DNA of 53,062 bases from an uncultured Lachnospiraceae bacterium (GCA_902781215.1 CACZIO010000017.1:1-53062), one strand, 5' to 3'. Shown: positions 8,528 through 17,999, counted from the stretch's first letter. Notes: generated by a model from the sequence alone, not told the origin. Numbers and translations: made by a program.

Positions 8528-9424
8528 TCAAGTACTGATATAATCCTTCAGCTTCTGAAAGCTGGCGTCCTTGATGCCGGGAACCTTCATCAGGTCTTCG
8601 ATCTTCTCAAAGCCGCCGCTCTGCTGACGGTAGTCAAGGATGCTCTGCGCCTTTTTCTCTCCGATGCCCGGGATCTGCATCAATTCTTCCTTCGAAGCAG
8701 TGTTCAGGTTCACCTTACCGGGACTATCCGAAGCCGCATGATCTGCGCCTGTTCCGGCGGCAGCTGAGCCTGCTCCGTATACACCTGGCGGAACTGCCCC
8801 TGCGGCAGCTGAACCGGCTCCATAGACAGCCGACGGATCAGCCCCGCCCCGCAGGGCAGCCGCTTCCTCCGTCGTCGGTATGCGGATCTGCCATGCGTCC
8901 TGCAGCTCCGCCGCCAGGTTCACATAGGCTGTGTCCGCCGTCTCATCAAATCCTCCGGCTGCCTCCACCGCATCCCGGATCCGGCTTCCGGCGGGAAGCG
9001 TGTAGACGCCCTCCTGTCTGACCGCACCGCAGACATGTACCGTCAGCGTCCCGGCCGGGGTGTTCTCTGTCTGCAGAGGCTCTGTCTGCGAATTCTCTGC
9101 ATCAGGATCCGCTGCCGGCAGGCTTCCTTCCTGTGGTTCGTTTGTCTGCGGCTCACCTGCAGGTCTTTGTTCTGTGCCTGCTTCCTCCGGCTGCCGGGCT
9201 TGCCCCGGGTTATTTCCTGTCTGTGCATCATCCGCCTGCAGGTTGTCTGCCGGCATGTTTTCAGCCGACAGATCCTCCAGCACCGGTGCTGTCGATCTGT
9301 GGGCACATCCAAAGCACAGACAGCAGGCGCTGTACACAAGTGTTCCAATAAGGGCAAGCAGGCACAGTCTTTTCATTTTCCGAAAAGCTGCGCCAGATTG
9401 TTCATGTTTTACTCGTGACATCAT
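8528..9424 (-). CDS. comEA: ComEA-type DNA-binding competence protein
   Basis: ComEA binds incoming double-stranded DNA at the outer face of the membrane and hands it to ComEC. The protein has an N-terminal hydrophobic anchor (KRLCLLALIGTLVYSACC), a long Glu/Gln/Thr/Pro-rich spacer, an SLBB domain (LTVHVCGAVRQEGVYTLP), a linker holding VYGAGSAAAG twice, and a C-terminal helix-hairpin-helix pair (VNLNTASKEELMQIPGIG...). Start set at ATG 9424, giving 298 residues, because GGAGG lies seven bases upstream; the frame is open 21 codons further. It points the same way as comEC but is separated from it by the two-component operon. Confidence 0.9.
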   Translation of the reverse strand: MMSRVKHEQSGAAFRKMKRLCLLALIGTLVYSACCLCFGCAHRSTAPVLEDLSAENMPADNLQADDAQTGNNPGQARQPEEAGTEQRPAGEPQTNEPQEGSLPAADPDAENSQTEPLQTENTPAGTLTVHVCGAVRQEGVYTLPAGSRIRDAVEAAGGFDETADTAYVNLAAELQDAWQIRIPTTEEAAALRGGADPSAVYGAGSAAAGAVPPGVYGAGSAAAGTGADHAASDSPGKVNLNTASKEELMQIPGIGEKKAQSILDYRQQSGGFEKIEDLMKVPGIKDASFQKLKDYIST

Positions 9425-9642
9425 GTCAAAACCTCCGTCCGGCCCGAACGGCGGCTCTGCCGTGTGTGTTTGGATTAATTGTAACATTTACTTAATAATT
9501 TACAAGACCGGATTCAGGGAAAACTGGTCTCATGCAGGTACATAAAGCGATGGAGCTGAATCCGGCTCCGGCTCAAGACATCGAATCTCTGCGGCCTGCC
9601 TCGCAGAAAGCAGGTTCATGCTGCGCTGCAGCCGGATCATGA

Positions 9643-10200
9643 TCATCCGACACCTCCTTCGAGCTGAACATCTACTGCCTCACCGGCTTTCAGGCTGGCG
9701 GGCACATCAATGAGACGCTGGTTGCTGCTCCCCCGATAAATGCATTCCCGGCTCAGAAGTTCCTCCACAAAGGGGCTGTCGACCAGAACATCAATGTGGC
9801 TCAATGCATCCTTCGCAGCCTCACCCGCTGCGCCGTTTTGCAGGGCTTCCCAGGTCCAGCCGGTATAGGCCCATACTGTCAGCCCTTTTTCGCGGGCAGC
9901 GTCCGCCAGGGCCATGACAGCCTCCGGCTGCACAAAAGGATCCCCGCCGGACAGGGTGATTCCGTCCAGAAATCGGGTCCTGGAAAGCTCGTCGATCAGG
10001 TCATCCACGGCGACCTCCTCGCCGGCTCCCGGATCCCAGGTGTCGGGATTCTGGCAGCCGGGGCAGTGATGCGGGCAGCCCTGGAAAAAGACGACATAAC
10101 GGACTCCGGGGCCGTCCACGGAGGAGTGTCTGACCGTGCCCGCGATCCGGGCCGTGAGCTTTTTATCGCCGGTTACATTTGCAGAATTCGCAGTGGTCAT
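9643..10200 (-). CDS. nrdG: anaerobic ribonucleotide reductase activating protein
   Basis: A radical SAM enzyme that installs the glycyl radical on class III ribonucleotide reductase NrdD. The cluster motif is FQGCPHHCPGCQNPDTWD (C-x3-C-x2-C) and the SAM-contact region LSGGDPF follows. Start chosen at ATG 10200 (MTTANSANV) because AGAGGAAG lies upstream; the frame extends 15 codons further without a better site. No nrdD is visible in the window: upstream is a Cys-rich ORF and a divergent gene. NrdD may lie elsewhere, as this is an orphan arrangement. The C-terminus is somewhat longer than in minimal NrdG. Confidence 0.88.
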   Translation of the reverse strand: MTTANSANVTGDKKLTARIAGTVRHSSVDGPGVRYVVFFQGCPHHCPGCQNPDTWDPGAGEEVAVDDLIDELSRTRFLDGITLSGGDPFVQPEAVMALADAAREKGLTVWAYTGWTWEALQNGAAGEAAKDALSHIDVLVDSPFVEELLSRECIYRGSSNQRLIDVPASLKAGEAVDVQLEGGVG

Positions 10201-10450
10201 CTGAGTACTTCCTCTCTTCCACAGCAGAGGTTTTCGGGGCTTCATGTTTCGCCGGCCCCGTCCAGGGTTGTTGTTTCGGACAGTTCTTTTTCATCGGGTC
10301 ATATGTACAACTTCTTTTTATGTTATTATAGTAGCAGGATTCGCAGGTGCTTTCCATACAAGTGAAAGGCCAACTGTTATACCGGTCTTTGATTTCCTGG
10401 TAAAGGGAGATCCACCTGTGTCCTTTCGCAACTACTGTTTTGTAGTTCAC
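10163..10450 (-). CDS. possible Cys-rich small protein upstream of nrdG
   Basis: 95-codon frame from a GTG at 10450 to 10163, overlapping the nrdG start by 38 bases. Nine cysteines occur, clustered as C-x4-C-x2-C...C...C (TCMESTCESCYYNNIK, RSCTYD, KKNC) and near the end HCEFCKC. No ribosome site precedes the GTG, because that stretch holds the reverse of the site for the gene at 10471. The clustered cysteines suggest metal binding if it is translated. I do not recognise a family. Confidence 0.33.
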   Translation of the reverse strand: MNYKTVVAKGHRWISLYQEIKDRYNSWPFTCMESTCESCYYNNIKRSCTYDPMKKNCPKQQPWTGPAKHEAPKTSAVEERKYSDDHCEFCKCNRR

Positions 10451-10470
10451 GAATCAGGAGGTACTGATCT

Positions 10471-12144
10471 ATGGGATTTCGATGCGCAAACTGTGGAGGA
10501 AATATACTGTTTGACGTTGATTCTCAATCAATGAAATGTCAGCATTGCGGCACGATGATCTCTCCGGACGAGTTCGAAGTAAAGAACAGCAGCACCGGGG
10601 AAAATGTTCCCGGCGAATACTTTTCCGGTCCGGGACAGGCCGGGGAAAGTATGACCGCCAGTGCCGGGTCTGCCGAAGGGACGTCCGCAGCGAACTATGC
10701 CGGATCTGTCCTGACGCTTTTTACCTGCAGCAGCTGCGGTGCGGAGCTGCAGGGGACCGAGGACTCCCAGGTCGGCTTCTGCCCCTACTGCGGAGGGCAG
10801 AGTCTGCTGAAGGCGCCGGGCGGCAGCCGGGCGATGCCCGAGAGGCTGATTCCCTTCCAGGTCTCGAAAGACCGCTGCAGGGAGCTCTTTCAGAATCACA
10901 CAAAAAAGGTGCGTTACCTCCCAAAAATCCTGCGGGATGCGTCTCACCTGCAGAATTTCACGGGGATCTACATGCCCTATTACGAATATGATGTGGAGAT
11001 GGGTGCGTCATCCATCGTCGGCACCAAGGTAGTGGAGAGCACGCCCAGGTATGACAAGATCAACACCTACCGGATCGATGCATCTGTAAACGGTCAGTAC
11101 TGCGGCGTCCCCTATGACGCCAGTCAGTACTACGACGACGAGATCGCCGCCCGCATCCTGCCTTTTGACATGAAGAAGGAGCGCCCCTTCCGGGCGGCTT
11201 ACCTGTCGGGTTTCTATGCAGACGCCTCCTCTGTGCCGGCCGAGACCTACTACCGGGACGCGGAGGAGACCGCTTCGGATGACATCGTGGCCGAGGTCGC
11301 GCGGAAGGTCAAGATGCAGGACGGAATCACGGTGGAGAAGAACTCCTCACATGTCGAAGCCCACACCAGAAGCCACCACAGCACCATGTTCCCGCTCTGG
11401 TTCCTCACCTGGCGAAAAAACAACCGTGTGGTCTATGCCGTCGTCAATGGCGAGTCCGGCAAGGTGGTCTCCGATCTTCCGGTCGATATGAGGTCCTTTT
11501 CCCTGGGCTGCGCCGCCTTTGCTGTCATCCTGTTCCTGATCCTGGAACTGCTCTTTCAGCCGACGCCGCTCATCACCTCCATGGTGAGCCTGGTCGCCGG
11601 CATCCTGATGGCAGCATCCATCAACAGCAGCACAAAGAGAATCTTCGAGAAGGAGACGCATGCCAACGACAAGGGCTGGACAGCAGGAAAGGATCCGAAG
11701 ATTGCCAAGGAGGGATCCGCCACGAGGAAGCGGTATCCGACCGTCGCGGAATGGCTCCGAAAGCATCTCACCTCATTCCTGTTTGTCCTGGCAATTTCAA
11801 TCTCCGTATTGATAAACGGCAGTGCCGTGAATCTGCCCATCGTCAGCGTTTTCATCGCCCTGGGCGCAGTGCTCTACCTGTTTATTACTGTGCGGAAGAT
11901 CCTGGGCTGGCAGAAGTCCATGCCGCAGCGCCGGCCTCTCGCAGCGATCCTGTTAGTCGCGGCTGCGGTCATCATCAACGCGGCGATCGTCTTCATCTCT
12001 CCGGTCAATGACGCCTGGTACTATATGGGAGACGCCGCATGTATCCTGATCCTGATCATTGCCGCAGCCATCATGCTGCAGGTCTACAACATCAGCACGA
12101 CCAGGCCGCTTCCCAGGCTCTTTGACAGGAAGGAGGTGCAGTGA
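10471..12144 (+). CDS. zinc-ribbon membrane protein
   Basis: 557 residues behind AGGAGG. The N-terminus has two zinc ribbons: CANCG...CQHCG (about residues 5-27) and CSSCG...CPYCG (about 86-112). A middle domain of roughly 220 residues follows, with tyrosine-rich stretches (GIYMPYYEYDVEMG). The C-terminal third has about six hydrophobic segments, first two around 345-385, the rest after residue 430, separated by a charged loop. It is one base upstream of the TPM-domain gene, so they are co-transcribed. Zinc-ribbon/TPM pairs recur in Firmicutes without an agreed function; a membrane repair or protein-quality role is conjecture. Confidence 0.75.
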   Translation: MGFRCANCGGNILFDVDSQSMKCQHCGTMISPDEFEVKNSSTGENVPGEYFSGPGQAGESMTASAGSAEGTSAANYAGSVLTLFTCSSCGAELQGTEDSQVGFCPYCGGQSLLKAPGGSRAMPERLIPFQVSKDRCRELFQNHTKKVRYLPKILRDASHLQNFTGIYMPYYEYDVEMGASSIVGTKVVESTPRYDKINTYRIDASVNGQYCGVPYDASQYYDDEIAARILPFDMKKERPFRAAYLSGFYADASSVPAETYYRDAEETASDDIVAEVARKVKMQDGITVEKNSSHVEAHTRSHHSTMFPLWFLTWRKNNRVVYAVVNGESGKVVSDLPVDMRSFSLGCAAFAVILFLILELLFQPTPLITSMVSLVAGILMAASINSSTKRIFEKETHANDKGWTAGKDPKIAKEGSATRKRYPTVAEWLRKHLTSFLFVLAISISVLINGSAVNLPIVSVFIALGAVLYLFITVRKILGWQKSMPQRRPLAAILLVAAAVIINAAIVFISPVNDAWYYMGDAACILILIIAAAIMLQVYNISTTRPLPRLFDRKEVQ

Positions 12145-12145
12145 T

Positions 12146-12952
12146 ATGTCAAACAGAATGTATACGCTGACCAGGCCAAATATGATAAACAGGAGAACAG
12201 GCACGGATCTGTTGAAAAAAAGCCTTCTTCTGGTCCTGGGCGTCCTGATCATCTGCACCTTCCTGCCGGCTGTCAGTGTTCTCGCCGCGAACCAGCTGGT
12301 CGTAGAGGACGATGCGGATATCCTGACGCCGGATGAAGAAGCCAGACTCATCCGGGACTATTCCGCCATCACGGAATACATGGGCGCCGCTTTTGTCACG
12401 ACAGATGTTGCATCCGCAGGCACCTCCGCTTTTGCGGAGGATTACGCCATCTCACACTACGGCAACAGTCCCGCGGTCATTTTTGTCATTGACATGTATG
12501 ACCGGGAGCTCTATATCTACTCGAACGGGACAGCTCTGAAGACGATCACCAGAGCGGATGCCCGCGCCATCACGGACAACGTCTACAAGAGCGCCTCCCG
12601 CGGCGATTATTATGAATGCGCGGACCGGACCTTCAGTCAGATCCTGGGCAAGTGCAGGGGGGAGCGGCTGGCCAGACCTGTCAAGCACATCACCAATGCC
12701 CTGATCGCGGTTCTATGCGGAATCCTGCTCAACTATTATCTCACCGTATACTCCAGGATCCCCGATCCCGAACCCCGCACAAAGGGTGAGGTCAATGTCA
12801 GCGTGACCCGCCAGATGGCCAGCATGCCCGGGATTTCCCTGGCCCTGCCCATCGTCCTGAGCAGTGTCAAACACTACAAGAACCGCAGTTCGGGAGGCAG
12901 CGGCGGCGGTGGCGGCGGTCACTCCGGCGGAGGCGGAGGTCACGGGTTCTGA
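12146..12952 (+). CDS. TPM-domain membrane protein with Gly-rich tail
   Basis: 268 residues. Start at ATG 12146, with GGAGG about ten bases upstream inside the previous gene's end. A signal peptide (SLLLVLGVLIICTFLPAVSV) is followed by a TPM (TLP18.3/Psb32/MOLO-1) domain beginning LVVEDDADILTPDEEARL, a transmembrane helix about residue 180 (ALIAVLCGILLNYYL) and a cytoplasmic part ending in SGGSGGGGGGHSGGGGGHGF. The glycine tail is typical of bacterial YgcG-like TPM proteins. It forms an operon with the zinc-ribbon protein at 10471. Confidence 0.8.
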   Translation: MSNRMYTLTRPNMINRRTGTDLLKKSLLLVLGVLIICTFLPAVSVLAANQLVVEDDADILTPDEEARLIRDYSAITEYMGAAFVTTDVASAGTSAFAEDYAISHYGNSPAVIFVIDMYDRELYIYSNGTALKTITRADARAITDNVYKSASRGDYYECADRTFSQILGKCRGERLARPVKHITNALIAVLCGILLNYYLTVYSRIPDPEPRTKGEVNVSVTRQMASMPGISLALPIVLSSVKHYKNRSSGGSGGGGGGHSGGGGGHGF

Positions 12953-12997
12953 TCATCCGCAGACAATCCAGGCAAATCTGCACGGGCAAAAACACCA

Positions 12998-13186
12998 CTT
13001 GGGACGGATCCGGCCGGTTCTTTTTTGAACTGTCCGGATCCGTCCCTTTGTCTTTCCCCTGTGTTTCTCCGCCGGATTCATATGAACCGGTCAATCCGTC
13101 CCGGGTGGTTTTATATGAACCGTTCAGATCCGTCCCGGTTGGTTTTCCGGGTGGTTTTTATGTACCGCGAGAACCGTCCCAAGTGG
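12998..13186. repeat. intergenic GGGACGG repeat cluster, locus A (five cores)
   Basis: Cores GGGACGG at 13001 and CCGTCCC at 13040, 13096, 13130 and 13174. The last three units share the order (A)TGAACCG or TGTACCG, about 15 bases, CCGTCCC, then (G/A)(G/A)TGGTTTT, so they are degenerate tandem copies of one unit of about 35-45 bases. It lies between convergent genes ending at 12952 and 13191. Confidence 0.7.
13001..13046 (+). terminator. hairpin formed by the first repeat unit pair
   Basis: GGGACGGATCCGG (13001-13013) pairs perfectly with CCGGATCCGTCCC (13034-13046); GTTC/GAAC inside extends the stem around a T6 loop. A modest T-rich tail follows (TTTGTCTTTCC). It is well placed to end the zinc-ribbon/TPM transcript. 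Confidence 0.55.
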
Positions 13187-13190
13187 TTTT

Positions 13191-16100
13191 TTAAAGGCTC
13201 CCGGCCTGCCAGCGGGCATGGCTTCCGTTCTCGTCGCGGGTGACGAGAAGCTGATCATCGATCTCCTGCTTGAGTTCGGTCACATGGGAGATGATGGCGA
13301 CCAGTTTTGAGCCGCCGGCCATCCGCTTCAGGACGCGGACGGCCTGGTCGCGGGCATGGTCATCGAGAGAGCCGAAGCCCTCATCTATGAACATGATGTC
13401 GAGATTGATGGAGGCTGCGCCCTCCTGGATCTGGTCGGCCATGCCCAGGGCAAGTGAAAGAGCTGCCATAAAGGATTCTCCGCCGGAGAGTGTCCTGACC
13501 TCGCGCTCCTTGCCGGTGACTGCGGAGTAGACCATGAGGTCGAGACCTCTGTTTTTGCCTGCCCCTGCCATGTCGTCTCCGACCATGCGCAGCTCGAACT
13601 GGCCCGCCGACATCTCGGAGAAGCGGACATTGGCCGCCCGGAGGATCCGCTGGAGGTAATAGCGCTGGACAAATGTCTCGATATCCATTCTGGCACCGGT
13701 GCGCTTGCCTCCGAGGCGCTCAAACAGCTCGTTGATCCGGTCATATTCCCCGGCAGCCCGGCTGCGCTCCTCCATCTTCGGTGAGAGTTCCGTCCAGACT
13801 TTCAGGTCTGCTGTCAGATGCTGTTCGAGAAGCTTTGCCCTGTTCCGCGCCGCTTCGAAAGCAGCCTGCGCTGCATCCCGCGCTTCGCCGAGGGCAGCCA
13901 GATCCGGTCTGGGGCGGTTCCGGATAGCATCCTGCGCGACTGTACGCATTCCCTCTGCTTCCGCTTTCTGTTCCTTCCAGGCATTGACGTGTGTCTGCAG
14001 GCTCTCCGCCTCTTCTTTTTTGTGTGCAAGGATCATGTCCTTCCACTGAGCTTCCTCAAATCTTTTCTCCCGGCACAGGGCTTCGTATGCATTTCTTCTC
14101 GCCGCGCTCTCCTGTTTCTGACCCGGGAGTGCCTCCTCATGCTGACGAAGCAGCGTGACTGCCTTTTCAGCAGAAGATCTGGCATCGTCCGCAGCTTTGT
14201 GCGCTGCGGTAAAGGCACAGTCGACCTCTTTTTTCTGTGCCTCCGCACTCTTCAGGGCATCCCTGGCAGCCTTCTCATCCTCATAATCCCGCTGCGCCTG
14301 CAGGCCATCCAGGGATGTCCGCGCCGCAGCCAGGGCCTGATCGGCCTCCGAGGATTCCTGCAGGGCATCGCTGTATGCCTTCTGCAGTTTTTCCCGCATG
14401 GTCTGTGCCCCCTGAAGATTATTCTGGACATCGGCCAGACTGTCTGCCTTCTGTTTCCAGGAACGGACCAGCTTCTTCAGGCCGGTTTTCCAATCTGCCA
14501 GGAGTTCCGCAGCGGCATACAGGCCTTCTTCGATCTTGTCAGGCGTCAGATCCTGCTCTGGCGCTTTCGCGTCCGGTAGACTGCCATTCCGGATATTCTC
14601 TTTCTCAGCACCTGTCCTGATCTGTTCCTGAATATCTGAAAAGCCTGCGCTTTCCTGCGATGGCGTGTCTGCGCCCTCCATCGCCGCTGAAAAAGCGTTG
14701 AATCTCTCGTCCAGCTGCCGCAGTTCCATCGTCAGACTGTGCTGCTTCTCCCGCTGCACTTCTGCCGCGGAGCCGGCCGCTGTCGCTTTCTCAGACTGGA
14801 TCCGGTTCAGCGTCTCCACTTTCTCCCGCAATGCATTGATCACTTCACGGGTGAGTTCCACGTGCTCCTGTGTCTTTTTAAACGGGTGCGGGTGGTCCAG
14901 GGAGCCGCAGACAGGGCAGGGTTTCCCGGGCTCCAGCTGGTCTGCGAGAACACCGGCCTGCGCGTTCAGGAAAGCATTGTTCTTCTCACTGTATTCATTC
15001 TCTTTGAGGCCATATTGTTGATGAATCTGCAGGTATTCCTCTCTTGCCTGCTCCACCTTTTGGATCTGTCTGTCCAGTTCTTTCTTCCTGACTGAGAGAC
15101 CCGCTAGTGTCTGCCCCAGCCTTTCCGCCTCCTGCTGACGGGACTTCCAGCCGGCAAGCTTCACATCTGCCCCCGCAAGCTCCTTTGCCGTCTGCTGCCA
15201 GACACTTTCCTGCTCCGCAAACGCCTTCTGTGCCTTTTCCGCTGACTTCACTTTCTCGTTTGCTTCCTTAGACGCTGTCCGACACTTCTCCAGGTTTTGC
15301 TCTGCCTCGCGGATCTTCTGCAGGATATCCAGTGACTTGGTTACACGATCCGAGACCCTGGTATAGGCTTCCAGCTCTTCATCCGCCCGCTTCCTGGCTT
15401 CCTGCTCTGCAGTTTCCAGCAATTTTGCCTTTTCCCGAAGACCCGGGAGCTGCTCCTGAAGGTCTTTTACAGCATTCTCGGCCTTCTGCACAGTCTCGTC
15501 TGCATCAACGAATCGCTGGTAAAGGGCCTGGATCTCCCAGGCATCCCTGATCCTCGGAATCAGCTGCCGGTCCCTTTCGATCTGATCCTCTGTCTGTGCA
15601 CAGGCCAGAAGCTGCTGTTCTGCTTTTTCCAGCTGCTGATAGGACTGCAGAAGCTGCTGGGCCTCTGTCACGGCATCTCTTCTCCGGTCTCGTTCCGCGC
15701 TGAATTCAGCTTCCTGTGCCTTCGCTTCGGCTTCTGCCTGTTCCAACAGCTCGCAGAGCACTTCCAGCCTCTCCAGAAAACCCTCCATGTCGGGGCGGTT
15801 GAATTTGTCAGAATCATTCAGTTTCCGCTGCAGAAGCGAGAGCTCCGTCAGGAGTTCCTGTGCCTGGTCAGTCTCTGCCCCGGCACCTGCTTCCTCTGCT
15901 GTCATGGAATCTTCCGCAGATTCGGGCGTTTCCACATCCTTCCCGCCTGCTTCCGTGAGCCCGGCAGATCTCCGGAGTTCCTCCGGTCCCGGGATCTCCA
16001 CATGCCCGATCTCCTGCCGGCACTGCGTCCACAGCTCCGTGATCTTCGACTCCCTCTCTGCCCGTCTGCGGGCGAGTTCATCCACGATACCCTGAAACAT

Positions 16101-16652
16101 TCCGGTCCCGAACAGGCGCTGAAAGATCTTTTTCTTGGAGTTGGAATCTGCCCGCAGCAGCTCCATAAACTCGCCCTGGGCGATCATGGCGACCTGCATG
16201 AACTGATCCCTGGTCAGCCCGACGATCTCCTCCAGCTTCCGATCGGTCTCCTTCTGCGGATAGAGACTGCCGTCCGGCATGGTCAGCTCGACAGTTTCAC
16301 TCACCGCCTGGTCCTTGGCGCCCTTGTGTTTTGCGGGGCGCATATGGCGCGGGATGCGTTTTACCTTGTATTCTTCCGGTACACCGCCGACGAGCTCTGT
16401 AAATGTAAGTTCCACATAGGGCTCCACCTTCAGGTCCGCATACTGGCTCTGCAGTTCCAGTCCGTCTTTCTTATTGTGGGAGGAACTCGCCTGTCCATAG
16501 AGGGCAAACACGATCGCGTCAAAGATCGTAGTCTTACCCGCGCCTGTATCTCCCGTGATCAGGAACAGGTTCTGGGTCGTTTTTTCAAAATCAACAGTGG
16601 CCGCCGTTCCGTAAGAACCGAAAGCCTGCATTGTCAGCCGTAAGGGTCTCAT
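13191..16652 (-). CDS. sbcC: SbcC exonuclease ATPase subunit
   Basis: 1153 residues. SbcC with SbcD forms an SMC-like nuclease that opens hairpins and trims DNA ends. An N-terminal Walker A (GDTGAGKTTIFDAIVFALYG), two very long coiled coils rich in Glu, Gln, Lys and Ala, a zinc hook CPVCG near residue 575, the ABC signature LSGGESFMAALSLALG and Walker B (IMFIDEGFGSLD) are all present. The coiled coil has several low-complexity insertions but the frame is intact. sbcD lies upstream on the same strand with a gap of 173 bases. Confidence 0.95.
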   Translation of the reverse strand: MRPLRLTMQAFGSYGTAATVDFEKTTQNLFLITGDTGAGKTTIFDAIVFALYGQASSSHNKKDGLELQSQYADLKVEPYVELTFTELVGGVPEEYKVKRIPRHMRPAKHKGAKDQAVSETVELTMPDGSLYPQKETDRKLEEIVGLTRDQFMQVAMIAQGEFMELLRADSNSKKKIFQRLFGTGMFQGIVDELARRRAERESKITELWTQCRQEIGHVEIPGPEELRRSAGLTEAGGKDVETPESAEDSMTAEEAGAGAETDQAQELLTELSLLQRKLNDSDKFNRPDMEGFLERLEVLCELLEQAEAEAKAQEAEFSAERDRRRDAVTEAQQLLQSYQQLEKAEQQLLACAQTEDQIERDRQLIPRIRDAWEIQALYQRFVDADETVQKAENAVKDLQEQLPGLREKAKLLETAEQEARKRADEELEAYTRVSDRVTKSLDILQKIREAEQNLEKCRTASKEANEKVKSAEKAQKAFAEQESVWQQTAKELAGADVKLAGWKSRQQEAERLGQTLAGLSVRKKELDRQIQKVEQAREEYLQIHQQYGLKENEYSEKNNAFLNAQAGVLADQLEPGKPCPVCGSLDHPHPFKKTQEHVELTREVINALREKVETLNRIQSEKATAAGSAAEVQREKQHSLTMELRQLDERFNAFSAAMEGADTPSQESAGFSDIQEQIRTGAEKENIRNGSLPDAKAPEQDLTPDKIEEGLYAAAELLADWKTGLKKLVRSWKQKADSLADVQNNLQGAQTMREKLQKAYSDALQESSEADQALAAARTSLDGLQAQRDYEDEKAARDALKSAEAQKKEVDCAFTAAHKAADDARSSAEKAVTLLRQHEEALPGQKQESAARRNAYEALCREKRFEEAQWKDMILAHKKEEAESLQTHVNAWKEQKAEAEGMRTVAQDAIRNRPRPDLAALGEARDAAQAAFEAARNRAKLLEQHLTADLKVWTELSPKMEERSRAAGEYDRINELFERLGGKRTGARMDIETFVQRYYLQRILRAANVRFSEMSAGQFELRMVGDDMAGAGKNRGLDLMVYSAVTGKEREVRTLSGGESFMAALSLALGMADQIQEGAASINLDIMFIDEGFGSLDDHARDQAVRVLKRMAGGSKLVAIISHVTELKQEIDDQLLVTRDENGSHARWQAGSL

Positions 16653-16691
16653 ACACTATAACCTCACACGATAACCCTGTCAGATTATCGT

Positions 16692-16725
16692 TCATCTTTC
16701 ATCAGTCATCTGTCATCTGTCATCC
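16692..16725. repeat. short TCATCTG tandem repeat between sbcD and sbcC
   Basis: The spacer holds about four imperfect head-to-tail copies of a 7-base unit (TCATCTT, TCATCAG, TCATCTG, TCATCTG, TCATCC). Related short tandem repeats occur in other spacers of this window. Confidence 0.5.
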
Positions 16726-16825
16726 AGAATATATTCATGTATTCACGGATGACGAACGCCTGCCAATCACATTTCTGCGTTTTATGCACTGGTAATGGTC
16801 GAAAAAGTTACCTTCGCCGGAGCTT

Positions 16826-17974
16826 CTATTCTGCTGCCCTTACCTGATTGATCACTTCCTGCAGCAGTGCCTTTTCATCGTCGTCCAGCTCTCCCAGAAA
16901 GGTGCAGCACAGCTCGAATGGGTCAAGCTCCGCCTCCGACTGCACGCCGGTGTGGTAGTCCGCCCTGCGCAGACCTTCGCGCCGGATCTCCAGCAGATAG
17001 GAGAAGGCGCTGCGGATCCGGTCCTGCATGTCGAGGACATCCAGGTCCTTCTTATCCGTCAGGACAACGCGCACATAGTCGCGGCAGCCCTGAAGAAGAA
17101 CTTCATTCAGTGTACCGGTGATGACCCTGATCTGGCGGAGAGGAATGAGCGGCAGGACTCTAGTCTGCACTTCTCCCTTTTCGCCCATTTCCACGACAAT
17201 GATGCCCTTCTGCTGGCCGGCTTCACTCACGGAACAGGCAAGGGGCGTCCCCGCATATCTGTACCGGTCGCTTCCGACCTGCATGGGTTTGTGGATGTGG
17301 CCGAGCGCCGCGTAGTCAAACGCATCCAGCACATCCGCCTTCACCTCGTCGACGTTGCCGACTGTGAGGACCTCCGAGTCCATGCGGTCAACGTCGGCGG
17401 CCGTTTTTCCTTTCGGAATGTAAAACTGGTGGCTCACAAGCACATTTCTCTGCGCCAGATCAATCTGCTCGCGGGCGATCAGGCGATGGACCGACTCGTC
17501 ATAGGACAGGTTATTGCCGTTTTCCGCCTGACCGACGATTTCCTTCACCATGGAGGGTTTGACGAAGGGAAGCAGATAGAAATTGACATCTCCGTGCCGG
17601 TCACGCAGCACGACCTTCTCGATATGCTCCTCTGCGTGCTGCGGCGGCTGTCCGATCATGTGGATATGCTGATGACGCAGAACACTGCGAAATACGTTGA
17701 CACGGGGCGCGCTGTCGTGGTTGCCGCTGATCATCATGAGCTCCGCCCCCGGCACCGCCTGTGTCAGGGCAGAGACAAAATAGTCAAAGAGCTCCACGGC
17801 CTCTGCCGAAGGTACTGCGCGGTCATAGATATCGCCCGCAATGACGATGGCATCCGGCTGCTCCTGACTGGCCAGTTCAACGATCCGGTCCATTATATAT
17901 TTCTGGTCCTCGCTCAGGTCCCGGTTGATGAGTCTGAGCCCGATATGTAAATCCGACAGATGAAAAAATTTCAT
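16826..17974 (-). CDS. sbcD: SbcD exonuclease subunit
   Basis: 382 residues, a calcineurin-like metallophosphoesterase that is the nuclease partner of SbcC. Motifs in order: FHLSDLHIG at the start, IAGDIYDRAVPS, ISGNHDS, and GHIHKP around residue 230, which together supply the two-metal site. The C-terminal cap domain is complete. Start at ATG 17974 follows AAAGGAAAG. It is the first gene of the sbcDC pair. Confidence 0.95.
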   Translation of the reverse strand: MKFFHLSDLHIGLRLINRDLSEDQKYIMDRIVELASQEQPDAIVIAGDIYDRAVPSAEAVELFDYFVSALTQAVPGAELMMISGNHDSAPRVNVFRSVLRHQHIHMIGQPPQHAEEHIEKVVLRDRHGDVNFYLLPFVKPSMVKEIVGQAENGNNLSYDESVHRLIAREQIDLAQRNVLVSHQFYIPKGKTAADVDRMDSEVLTVGNVDEVKADVLDAFDYAALGHIHKPMQVGSDRYRYAGTPLACSVSEAGQQKGIIVVEMGEKGEVQTRVLPLIPLRQIRVITGTLNEVLLQGCRDYVRVVLTDKKDLDVLDMQDRIRSAFSYLLEIRREGLRRADYHTGVQSEAELDPFELCCTFLGELDDDEKALLQEVINQVRAAE

Positions 17975-17999
17975 GGTAGATCTTTCCTTTTTCCGTTTT

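Noticed and set aside
12998-13186. GGGACGG units as a CRISPR array
   Set aside because: Units are degenerate and spacers are themselves conserved; similar units are scattered in single copies elsewhere.
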